A DNA stretch of 22,228 bases from an uncultured Lachnospiraceae bacterium (lineage in GTDB: Bacteria; Bacillota; Clostridia; Lachnospirales; Lachnospiraceae), in the NCBI GenBank assembly GCA_910584785.1, contig CAJUDX010000051.1, forward strand, positions 1 through 22,228, given 5' to 3'. The notes beneath the pieces are model-generated. The model saw nothing but the letters and a program-made list of their open reading frames with translations. It made no database searches and had not been told where the DNA came from. A program made the position numbers and the translations under genes. Positions 16,370 to 22,228 of the stretch are shown here, in pieces (positions within the stretch are counted from its first letter, which is position 1; every line of letters begins with the position of its first letter).

Positions 16370-16397
16370 AAAAAACCCCGTGTGTGACGTCACGGGG
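16370..16397 (-). terminator. Rho-independent terminator reading on the minus strand
   Basis: CCCCGTG (16376-16382) pairs with CACGGGG (16391-16397) over an 8-base loop. On the minus strand a run of six T follows. It lies about 140 bases beyond the SseB-like stop codon and would end the HIT-SseB transcript. There is no T run on the plus side, so it is poor for the LacI gene. The TGACGTCA inside is part of the hairpin. Confidence 0.8.
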
Positions 16398-16440
16398 CCT
16401 GCACTTGTGCATTTCAAGCTTTAAAAAGGAATTTCAAAGG

Positions 16441-16494
16441 TTTTTATCCGGTGCATTTCTTATGGTTTAAGTATAGCACAGCATCGGATAAAAA
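16441..16494. repeat. 14-bp inverted repeat with a 26-base spacer
   Basis: TTTTTATCCGGTGC (16441-16454) and GCATCGGATAAAAA (16481-16494) pair along all 14 positions in RNA read on the plus strand, with one G-U pair. On the minus strand the same position is a C-A mismatch. It lies in the gap between the converging LacI and SseB-like genes. It could be a weak plus-strand 3' end structure, a protein site or a small mobile remnant. Confidence 0.65.
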
Positions 16495-16536
16495 GATTGA
16501 ATGTTACTTAAACAGATTATGAAGAAATTCTTAATT

Positions 16537-17337
16537 TTAATCGGCGTAAGCCTTGATAATTCGCTGTATCTGTTCCGTGGTCAAAACCAGATTGACACCG
16601 GCCGGATTAATGACATAGCCTTTGGAATCCTTAATCAGGAATTGCGGAAGCTGAGCAAAGGTCAGGTTGGACATGCGAAGCTTCGGGGGATTTGGGCCGG
16701 TGTATTTGCGGAACTCAGAAAAGTCTGAGTAAAGGGGCTGGTAGATATCGCCGTCTTTATTTTTAATATAGGGAATTTTAATGTTTTTCAGGTTGACCTT
16801 GACTGGCTCGGCGGAATCTTCTTCCTGGGCAGTTTCAATCGCCAGGATAAAGCTGGCTTTGACCAGATTGGCAATCATTTCCTCTTCCAATTCTCGCAGA
16901 TGGGTGACATCGTGTTTGATGGGGCGGCGCAGTTCCTGGAGGAAGTAAATGATCGTCAGGGTGAGCTGGGGATTCATAATGGGAATTTTTTCCTTTGCCA
17001 GCTTTTCCATGTCCGGGCGGGGGGCCAGATCTTCGATATTCAGCCGGTTTTCGCCGGCGTCATCGCTGAATATAACCATATTGACGTCCAGGGCATACAG
17101 GCTGCTGATAAAGCCCTTCATCTGGGGCTGCGGAATTTTCATCAGTACAGCAGGCGTTTGATGCTTTCCCAGTTCAGTTATAAAGTCCTTACATCCGGTT
17201 TCAGTAGCAAAAAGGTAAACCTGGTCGTCGAAGGTTTCTTCATCGCAGTGAATGTAAGGCATCCGGGTAAGGGGAGAAAAAACCGTAAAAAATCCGTCCA
17301 GCTTTTGTAATTTTTTAATTGCAAATCGATTATCCAT
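16537..17337 (-). CDS. SseB-family protein
   Basis: 266 residues, soluble, no signal peptide. The N-terminal part (about 1-125) resembles the SseB N-terminal domain, with the FFTVFSPLTRMPYI region and alternating strand/helix pattern. The rest includes a mostly helical segment (about 125-170) and a C-terminal part rich in short conserved hydrophobics. SseB was named for an effect on serine sensitivity in E. coli, and its biochemical role is not established. The gene follows the HIT gene after 36 bp with no terminator, so the two are probably cotranscribed. A rather distant AAGGGA site precedes the ATG. Confidence 0.7.
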   Translation of the reverse strand: MDNRFAIKKLQKLDGFFTVFSPLTRMPYIHCDEETFDDQVYLFATETGCKDFITELGKHQTPAVLMKIPQPQMKGFISSLYALDVNMVIFSDDAGENRLNIEDLAPRPDMEKLAKEKIPIMNPQLTLTIIYFLQELRRPIKHDVTHLRELEEEMIANLVKASFILAIETAQEEDSAEPVKVNLKNIKIPYIKNKDGDIYQPLYSDFSEFRKYTGPNPPKLRMSNLTFAQLPQFLIKDSKGYVINPAGVNLVLTTEQIQRIIKAYAD

Positions 17338-17373
17338 TGTCTTGGGTTAATCCCTTCTATAAAAAATGATAAA

Positions 17374-17814
17374 TTATACAGTATAGCCCTGATTGCTTAA
17401 AGCCTGGCGCAGGGCGTTTGCCATGGTTTCATATTCTTCATCGGTTAAGGTTACTTTACCGGGATTCATCTGGAAGGTTCCTCCCCATTCGTCCCCGCTG
17501 CTGTATTTGGGAACGATGTGGAAATGCAGATGATGTCCGGTATCCCCATAAGCGCCGTAGTTTACCTTATCCGGGTGGAATACTGTGTGGACAGCCTTTG
17601 CCACCGCCGCGACGTCGGCAAAGAAGTCATTTCTTTCCTGGTCGGTCAGTTCAATCAGCTCGCTCACATGCTTTTCATGAGCCAGGATTACCCGCCCGCG
17701 CTTACTCTGTTCTTTAAAAACATATAAAAAACCGGTTTTCATCGGGCAGACCGGATAGGCAAAGGCTGCAACCAGTTCTCCTTGCATACAATATGCACAA
17801 TTGGCATCTTTCAT
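17374..17814 (-). CDS. HIT-family protein (histidine triad nucleotide hydrolase/transferase)
   Basis: 146 residues, cytoplasmic. The HIT signature H95-L-H97-F-H99-I-V is present in HHLHFHIVPK; the middle His is the nucleophile that forms a nucleotide intermediate. Family members hydrolyse AMP-lysine, Ap4A or similar nucleotide conjugates. The N-terminal C6-x2-C9 resembles the zinc-binding CxxC seen in many HIT proteins. The start is ATG 17814, with AAAGGAG 11 bases upstream; the frame stays open to 18213, but that extension is basic, unlike HIT proteins, and runs into the divergent protease gene. A possible minus-strand promoter TTGAAA-17-TAAAGT lies near 17890-17940. It probably leads an operon with the SseB-like gene. 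Confidence 0.92.
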   Translation of the reverse strand: MKDANCAYCMQGELVAAFAYPVCPMKTGFLYVFKEQSKRGRVILAHEKHVSELIELTDQERNDFFADVAAVAKAVHTVFHPDKVNYGAYGDTGHHLHFHIVPKYSSGDEWGGTFQMNPGKVTLTDEEYETMANALRQALSNQGYTV

Positions 17815-18021
17815 GATTGGAAATCTCCTTTCTCTGCGGCTTTTTCTGGAAAACCGCGATCTTTTTCTTTCTTCTGTGCGTGTTTCACAGTCTTTCTTTA
17901 CTTTATCACGATATAAGGCCAATTTCAATGAATTTTTATCAAAATATTCTTCATGAACCGCAGGCGCAAAACGGGAATATCCTGTTAATAAGAGTAATCG
18001 CAACCTTAAGGAAGAAAGGGA

Positions 18022-18915
18022 ATGGATCAGGTTAAAAGACAAATTGGCTGGGGCAATGCCTTTGCCTATGGTGTGACAGGAAAAGATGTGGGCGTGGCAG
18101 TTTTGGATACGGGTGTTTACCTTCATCAGGATATTCGGGCACGGGTAGAGGTTTTCAGGGATGTGCTTCGCGGGCGGAGAAATCCCTATGATGATAATTC
18201 CCATGGAACCCATGTCTGCGGCATTATCGGCGGGGATGGTCAGGCCTCAGGCGGGCGCTTTCAGGGAATGGCGCCGGAGTGCCGTCTGATATGCGTCAAG
18301 GTTCTGGACCGAAAAGGAAATGGATTTGCCTCGGATGTGCTGGAAGGCCTGCGTTGGGTGAGGGAAAACCGGGAAAAGTATGGAATCCGCATTGTCAATA
18401 TTTCGGTGGGATCATTTAACCGCAAAGTGATGGGGGAGGACTCAGCCTTAGTTAAGGGAGTGGATGCAGCGTGGGACGACGGCCTGGTGATGGTGATTGC
18501 CGCGGGAAACCAGGGACCTAAGGCTATGACCATTACAACGCCGGGAATCAGCAGGAAGGTGATTACTGTGGGGAGCTCGGATGACGACCAGGCAATTATG
18601 GTGATGGGAAATCGGATGGTGGATTACTCTGGGCGGGGACCGACGGAAGCCTGTATCCTAAAGCCGGATATTGTGGCGCCTGGTTCAAAAATTGTCAGCT
18701 GTTCTAATCTGCCATCCAAGTACCAGATAAAAAGCGGAACCAGTATGAGTACCCCCCTGGTAACCGGGGCCATTGCCCTTCTTCTGGAAAAATATCCCTG
18801 GATGAGTAATAAAGATGTTAAGCTGCGTATGATGGAAAGGGCAGTGGATTTGGGGCTTCCTCATAATCAGCAGGGGTGGGGGCTTCTGGATGTGGAAAGG
18901 CTGCTGATGGATTAG
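18022..18915 (+). CDS. Compact intracellular subtilisin-like serine protease (peptidase S8)
   Basis: 297 residues. The catalytic triad is complete: D29 (VLDTGV), H61 (NSHGTH) and S241 (GTSMSTP), with oxyanion Asn N163 (AAGNQGP). There is no signal peptide and almost no sequence before the catalytic domain: the Asp is only 28 residues from the start. That means no classical secretion signal and no inhibitory propeptide, which fits a cytoplasmic protease of the AprX/Isp type, though shorter than AprX. AAGGAAGAAAGGG precedes the ATG, and the ATG is the first in frame. Neighbours are a divergent HIT-SseB pair and a downstream gene with its own promoter, so it is probably monocistronic. The target is unknown. 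Confidence 0.93.
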   Translation: MDQVKRQIGWGNAFAYGVTGKDVGVAVLDTGVYLHQDIRARVEVFRDVLRGRRNPYDDNSHGTHVCGIIGGDGQASGGRFQGMAPECRLICVKVLDRKGNGFASDVLEGLRWVRENREKYGIRIVNISVGSFNRKVMGEDSALVKGVDAAWDDGLVMVIAAGNQGPKAMTITTPGISRKVITVGSSDDDQAIMVMGNRMVDYSGRGPTEACILKPDIVAPGSKIVSCSNLPSKYQIKSGTSMSTPLVTGAIALLLEKYPWMSNKDVKLRMMERAVDLGLPHNQQGWGLLDVERLLMD

Positions 18916-18989
18916 TGCTCTTGCCTGCGAGGCAGGGTGAAACTATGTCTTATGCCGCAAAGGTGCCGTAAAATGTAAGAAATTCCTCC

Positions 18990-19018
18990 TTGCCTTTTTC
19001 ATTGGCGCATATTATACT
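18990..19018 (+). promoter_or_regulatory. Predicted sigma-A promoter of the PF06541 gene
   Basis: TTGCCT (18990-18995) and TATACT (19013-19018) are separated by 17 bp. It lies 58 bases upstream of the ATG at 19076 and after the protease gene, so the following genes form a separate transcription unit, probably running through maf and the HAD gene. Confidence 0.7.
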
Positions 19019-19075
19019 AAACAAGTTAAAGAAGTGCTAAAAACAGGAAGTGCAAAGGGGAAAGGAGAATTTTTT

Positions 19076-19639
19076 ATGAATGTATACCATATGATTAACT
19101 GGTTTTTTATGTTTAGCTTTTTTGGTTATCTGCTGGAATGTGCCGTTCTCAGCTATGAATATCGAACGCCAGTGATTAACCGGGGGTTTGGGCATGGCCC
19201 TTTTTGTATTATCTATGGTTTTGGTGCACTGGGGGCCTGCCTGTTTCTGCAGCCCTTTGTTTCACAGCCAATTAAGCTGTATGTTGCCACCTCTGTGATG
19301 GCGACCTCCATGGAGTTGTTAACTGCCCATATGATGATTCGTTTGTTTGGCTCGTTTTGGTGGGATTACAGCCACAAGCGTTTTAATTATAAGGGAATTA
19401 TCTGTCTGGAGAGCAGTATTGCCTGGGGATTTTTAGGCATCTTTTTCTTCCGGTTTTTAAATGGTTTTGTTCACCGTATGGTGGGTTATATTCCTGAGAG
19501 TTATGGAAAAATGACAGCTTTGGCGCTGGTCAGCTTTTATTTCTGTGATTTTACCTATACCATGTACATGCAGCGCCGTCATCAGGCTGAAGAAGAGGAA
19601 GAAAAGCAGCCGGTAATCGGACGTCTGAAGGTGTATTAA
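19076..19639 (+). CDS. Integral membrane protein, putative ABC transporter permease CmpB-type (PF06541)
   Basis: 187 residues with about five membrane helices. The pattern matches the PF06541 family, common in Clostridia: FFGYLLECA near the start, the VINRGFGHGPFCIIYGFGA segment, FGSFWWDYS, then FNYKGIICLESSIAWGFLG. The family name suggests an ABC permease, but no ABC ATPase lies nearby and the actual function is unproved. The C-terminus is charged (a run of Glu) and cytoplasmic. The start is ATG 19076 because AAAGGAG lies 8-9 bases upstream; an earlier in-frame codon at 19034 is not supported. A 26-bp imperfect duplication begins at the stop codon. Confidence 0.8.
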   Translation: MNVYHMINWFFMFSFFGYLLECAVLSYEYRTPVINRGFGHGPFCIIYGFGALGACLFLQPFVSQPIKLYVATSVMATSMELLTAHMMIRLFGSFWWDYSHKRFNYKGIICLESSIAWGFLGIFFFRFLNGFVHRMVGYIPESYGKMTALALVSFYFCDFTYTMYMQRRHQAEEEEEKQPVIGRLKVY

Positions 19640-19681
19640 TGCAGGAACGGCTGAAGGAAAATTAATGTAGGAACGGCTGAA
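19635..19681 (+). repeat. 26-bp tandem duplication spanning a stop codon
   Basis: The 21-base segments starting at 19635 and 19661 match at 20 positions (both read AGGAACGGCTGAA after ATTAATG). The first copy contains the TAA stop of the membrane protein gene. It looks like a slippage duplication that extended the intergenic gap. Confidence 0.8.
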
Positions 19682-19709
19682 TGGTTAAATTGGACATAAT
19701 ATTGAGAAA

Positions 19710-20321
19710 ATGGAGCAGAAAAGTTTTATGAAACGACGTTTAATTTTGGCATCTGCCTCACCCAGGAGGAGTCAGCTGATGCGGCAGATTGGGTTAAAGC
19801 CGGAAATCATGCCGAGCATGGCGGAGGAGGATATAGAAGAGGAGGAACCGGATAAGCTGGTGCTTGAACTTTCCCGCATAAAGGCAGAGGAGATTGCTGC
19901 CAGATATGGGGATGATACCCTGGTTGTTGGCGCAGATACTGTGGTTGCTGTGCAGGGAAAGATTCTCGGCAAGCCTGCAAATCACCGGGAGGCAGTGGAG
20001 ATGCTTCTGATGCTTCAGGGTCAGGTTCATCAGGTATATACGGGAGTGACGGTTATCGCAGGCGGGACAAAGAAAATGCTGGCTGGGTTTACGGAGAGGA
20101 CAGATGTCTCTGTTTATCCGATGGATGAGGATGAGATTGTCCGTTATACGGAAAGCGGTGAGCCGATGGATAAGGCAGGGGCCTATGGTATCCAGGGGAA
20201 ATTTGCTTCTTATGTCAAGGAAATTCACGGAGATTATAATAATGTTGTGGGCCTGCCTGTGGGAAGGCTTTACCAGGAATTAAAGGCATTGGGAATTTTG
20301 GAGGAAATCAGGTATGATTAA
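19710..20321 (+). CDS. maf: Maf-family nucleotide pyrophosphatase
   Basis: 203 residues, cytoplasmic. Maf proteins hydrolyse dTTP, UTP and modified nucleoside triphosphates to monophosphates, acting as house-cleaning enzymes linked to septum formation. The signature SASPRR (15-20), the VGADTVV catalytic-Asp region and DKAGAYGIQG are all present. Length is typical. The start may be ATG 19710 or the ATG at 19728 (residue 7); ribosome sites for both are weak, and the second leaves the SASPRR motif closer to the usual distance from the N-terminus. The end overlaps the next gene by 8 bp, implying coupled translation. Confidence 0.95.
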   Translation: MEQKSFMKRRLILASASPRRSQLMRQIGLKPEIMPSMAEEDIEEEEPDKLVLELSRIKAEEIAARYGDDTLVVGADTVVAVQGKILGKPANHREAVEMLLMLQGQVHQVYTGVTVIAGGTKKMLAGFTERTDVSVYPMDEDEIVRYTESGEPMDKAGAYGIQGKFASYVKEIHGDYNNVVGLPVGRLYQELKALGILEEIRYD

Positions 20322-21096
20322 GCTGATTGTATCGGATATTGACGGAACTCTGGTTCGTGACGGGGAAAATGTGTTAAATCCTGAGCTTTACCCGGAGATT
20401 CTCCGTCTGCGGGCGAAGGGAATCCAGTTTGCAGCGGCAAGCGGACGCCAGTGGCACAGCATTGAGAGGATTTTTGATCCAATAAAGGAAAAGATTTTTT
20501 ATATTTCGGACAATGGGGCCTATGTCGGCTGCTATGGGCGAAATTTATTTTTAACTTCGATTAATCGGGAGATTGTTCTGGATTTTGTCAGGGAAGTAAG
20601 GAAATGCGAGGGCTTGGATGTAATGCTCAGCGGCCCGGATGTGGTTTATCTGGAGACGGAAAATAAGGAATTTATTCACTGGTTGGTAGACAGTTATCGG
20701 TTTGAAGTCAAGCAGGTTCCTGATTTACTTATGGTTGAGGACGAGTTTATAAAGATTTCCGTTTATAAAAAGCATGGAGTGGAAGAGGGAGCCAGGGCAA
20801 TACAGGAAAAGTTTAAAGACCAGCTGAAAATCACTATTTCCGGTGATATGTGGATGGATTGTATGGCGCCGGGGGTAAGCAAGGGGACGGCAATCCGTCA
20901 GATTCAGGAAAGCCTGGATATTCTGCCCGAGGAAACGATGGCATTTGGCGATCAGATGAATGATATGGAAATGCTTGAACAGGCATATTACAGCTATGCA
21001 ATCGGAAATGCCCGCCCGGAGGTTAAGAAAGCTGCCCGTTTTCAGGCAGATACCAATGTCCGGGACGGTGTACTGAAGGTGCTGAGGCTTTTGTAA
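20314..21096 (+). CDS. Cof-type HAD-superfamily phosphatase
   Basis: 260 residues, cytoplasmic. All four HAD motifs are visible: D8-I-D10-G-T, the SGR segment (AAASGRQ), the Lys of SKG in GVSKGTAI and GDQMNDMEML. The insert between motifs 2 and 3 is of the IIB cap type, as in Cof, YidA and related sugar- or nucleotide-phosphate phosphatases. Substrate cannot be told from sequence. The ATG lies within the last codons of maf (8-bp overlap), so the pair is translationally coupled; the shared theme may be removal of unwanted phosphometabolites. Confidence 0.92.
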   Translation: MIKLIVSDIDGTLVRDGENVLNPELYPEILRLRAKGIQFAAASGRQWHSIERIFDPIKEKIFYISDNGAYVGCYGRNLFLTSINREIVLDFVREVRKCEGLDVMLSGPDVVYLETENKEFIHWLVDSYRFEVKQVPDLLMVEDEFIKISVYKKHGVEEGARAIQEKFKDQLKITISGDMWMDCMAPGVSKGTAIRQIQESLDILPEETMAFGDQMNDMEMLEQAYYSYAIGNARPEVKKAARFQADTNVRDGVLKVLRLL

Positions 21097-21115
21097 GCTG
21101 GCGGTAAATGGTGGT

Positions 21116-21137
21116 AAGCCGATGAGGCTTTTGTGTT
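21116..21137 (+). terminator. Weak terminator-like hairpin after the HAD gene, part of a two-way pairing set
   Basis: AAGCC (21116-21120) and GGCTT (21126-21130) form a 5-bp stem with a 5-base loop, followed by TTGTGTTT. An identical 12-base copy TGAGGCTTTTGT lies at 21083-21094 and 21123-21134, so AAGCC could instead pair with the upstream GGCTT. The stem is short. Confidence 0.35.
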
Positions 21138-21179
21138 TAAGTGGTGGCAGCGGTGATGGGAATCAAAGAGGTTAGGCGC

Positions 21180-22157
21180 ATGAGGAAAAAAAGCAGAGTG
21201 TTTTGGCTTTTAAGCCTGGTGCTTGCAGGGGTGCTGTTATTGTTCGTAAGCGGCTGTGAAAGCAGACCGGCAGCTGATGTGAAAAAAGAGATTGGTGTTA
21301 CTCTGCGCCGCCCGGAAATTATGCTGGTGGTGGCGACAGAAAGAAACCGTTATGAGCAAATTTATACCGATCAAATATGGAATGTTGTCGTTTCTGCGGA
21401 CGGGACTACTTTTCAGGAATATTTGTTAAATCAAATTAAGCAGTTTACCGCAGATATTAAACGAATTTGTGCAATGGCGGAAGAATATGAAATTGCCCTG
21501 GATAACCGTGAAAAGGAACAACTGCGCCTTTTAGCGCAGGACTATTACAGTCAGCTCACCCAGGAGGATAAGGCCTATACGGAGGCAGAACCTGAGGATG
21601 TGCTGAATCTTTACCAGGATTATTATCTGGCCTGCAAAACCGTAAATACGCTGACAAAGGACGCCAACTTAGAAATCAGCGATAATGAGGCAAAGGTGGT
21701 CGAGGTCGGACAGATTGTCGTGGATAATGAATTTCAGGCGAGGGAGCTTTGGCAGGCAGTAAGGACAGAAGGTGCAGATTTTGATGCCATTGCCAGGGAA
21801 AACAGCATGGAGGAGGAAATCTACAGGAAGGTCGTCCGCGGAGAACTGAGTGCTGCGGTGGAGGAAGTGGTATTTGCCATGAATACCGGGGAGGTCAGCG
21901 AGGTTATCGAGGAAAACGGGCAGTTTTATCTGTTTTACTGTAAAAATCCCTACGATCAGGAGGCGACACTTAAACGAAAGCAGGAGATGATGCTTTTGCG
22001 CAAGGACAGGGCTTTCCGCGAATACTACGACGTATTTTTAGAAGAAAATCTGGTGAGCGTGTCCGGGCGCGTCTGGCAGGATGTCAGCTGTGTGACCCAG
22101 GTGGATACGACGACGACAAATTTATTTGAACTATACAAGGAATACTTTCCGAATTAA
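21180..22157 (+). CDS. Lipoprotein with a degenerate parvulin/PrsA-type (PpiC) domain
   Basis: 325 residues from ATG 21180, chosen because AGAGG lies 8 bases upstream and it gives a clean signal peptide; the frame is open back to a GTG at 21141. MRKK, a hydrophobic stretch and the lipobox VSGC place the lipidated cysteine at C26, so it should be anchored outside the membrane. A helical SurA/PrsA-like region (about 60-175) precedes a parvulin-like domain (about 180-275) with GADFDAIAREN, GELSAAVEEVVFAM and GEVSEVIEENGQFYLF, matching the fold. The motif histidines of active parvulins (HILV and GYHI) read GQIV and GQFYL, so isomerase activity is doubtful. A chaperone-like role in exported protein folding is inferred. 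A terminator overlaps its end. Confidence 0.85.
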   Translation: MRKKSRVFWLLSLVLAGVLLLFVSGCESRPAADVKKEIGVTLRRPEIMLVVATERNRYEQIYTDQIWNVVVSADGTTFQEYLLNQIKQFTADIKRICAMAEEYEIALDNREKEQLRLLAQDYYSQLTQEDKAYTEAEPEDVLNLYQDYYLACKTVNTLTKDANLEISDNEAKVVEVGQIVVDNEFQARELWQAVRTEGADFDAIARENSMEEEIYRKVVRGELSAAVEEVVFAMNTGEVSEVIEENGQFYLFYCKNPYDQEATLKRKQEMMLLRKDRAFREYYDVFLEENLVSVSGRVWQDVSCVTQVDTTTTNLFELYKEYFPN

Positions 22158-22176
22158 GCGCGGGGAGTATTTTTTT
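22141..22176 (+). terminator. Rho-independent terminator overlapping the lipoprotein stop codon
   Basis: AATACTTTCC (22141-22150) and GGGGAGTATT (22162-22171) pair over 10 positions, two of them G-U, across an 11-base loop that contains the TAA stop. A run of six T follows (22171-22176). Confidence 0.85.
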
Positions 22177-22228
22177 ACTATAAAAGTTCACCGCCGATTA
22201 GGCGGTCTAAGTTCAGGTATTCCAAGTG
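22174..22228. repeat. Dispersed repeat, copy 2 (cut by the window edge)
   Basis: Matches 12436-12490 at about 50 of 55 bases in the same orientation and is truncated by the window end. It contains a local perfect hairpin ACCGCC-GATTA-GGCGGT (22190-22206) that copy 1 has lost by substitutions. It begins within the T run of the preceding terminator. Confidence 0.85.

Noticed and set aside
16385..16392. TGACGTCA palindrome as a regulatory site
   Set aside because: It is part of the loop and stem of a rho-independent terminator and not near a promoter.
17815..18213. N-terminal extension of the HIT protein frame
   Set aside because: It is very basic, unlike HIT proteins, crosses the divergent promoter region and overlaps the start of the protease gene; AAAGGAG before ATG 17814 marks the true start.
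1..22228. CRISPR array, insertion sequence, prophage, tRNA or rRNA
   Set aside because: No regularly spaced direct repeats with unique spacers, no recognisable transposase or phage protein, and no cloverleaf or rRNA-like segment were found by reading both strands.

Overview
The window looks like ordinary chromosome from a Gram-positive, low-to-mid GC anaerobe of the class Clostridia, most likely a Lachnospiraceae relative. The evidence is strong purine-rich ribosome binding sites, a 1424-residue 2-hydroxyacyl-CoA dehydratase activase fusion, a PF06541-type membrane protein, an SseB-like protein, a glucose/maltose-family PTS permease and sigma-A promoters of TTGACA/TATAAT type. The genus cannot be fixed from the sequence alone.

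Layout. 1-480: no convincing intact gene, only a possible 3' gene fragment and a bidirectional terminator. 481-4755 (minus): the large acyl-CoA dehydratase activase. Then a plus-strand run: a CorA-type magnesium transporter with a near-perfect promoter (5079-6020), a rhomboid-like membrane protein that appears catalytically dead and ends in a zinc ribbon (6092-6937), pyruvate kinase (7092-8546) and a diaminopimelate-decarboxylase-like PLP enzyme (8679-9947). A strong bidirectional terminator at about 10001-10037 closes this block.

10068-14871 (minus) is an alpha-glucan/maltose operon: PTS permease (domain order EIIA-EIIC-EIIB), a DNase I-fold hydrolase and 4-alpha-glucanotransferase; the last two overlap by 4 bp. 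A LacI-family regulator (15255-16289) diverges from it. The 383-bp region between them carries an unusual array of about twelve TTGCA/TTGCG motifs, several at 10-12 bp spacing and overlapping the predicted operon promoter. This is the most interesting regulatory signal in the window. The likely logic is uptake and phosphorylation of maltose or glucose by the PTS, cytoplasmic rearrangement of maltodextrins by MalQ, and control by the LacI protein.

16537-17814 (minus) holds a HIT-family protein followed by an SseB-like protein. 18022-22157 (plus) holds a compact cytoplasmic subtilisin-like protease, a PF06541 membrane protein with its own promoter, Maf, a Cof-type HAD phosphatase that overlaps maf, and a lipoprotein with a degenerate parvulin domain.

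A dispersed repeat occurs at 12436-12490 and again at 22174-22228, where the window cuts it off. No IS element, prophage, CRISPR array, tRNA or rRNA was recognised. Most genes are housekeeping; the novelty candidates are the TTGCA array, the dispersed repeat, the pseudo-rhomboid and the divergent LysA-like enzyme.
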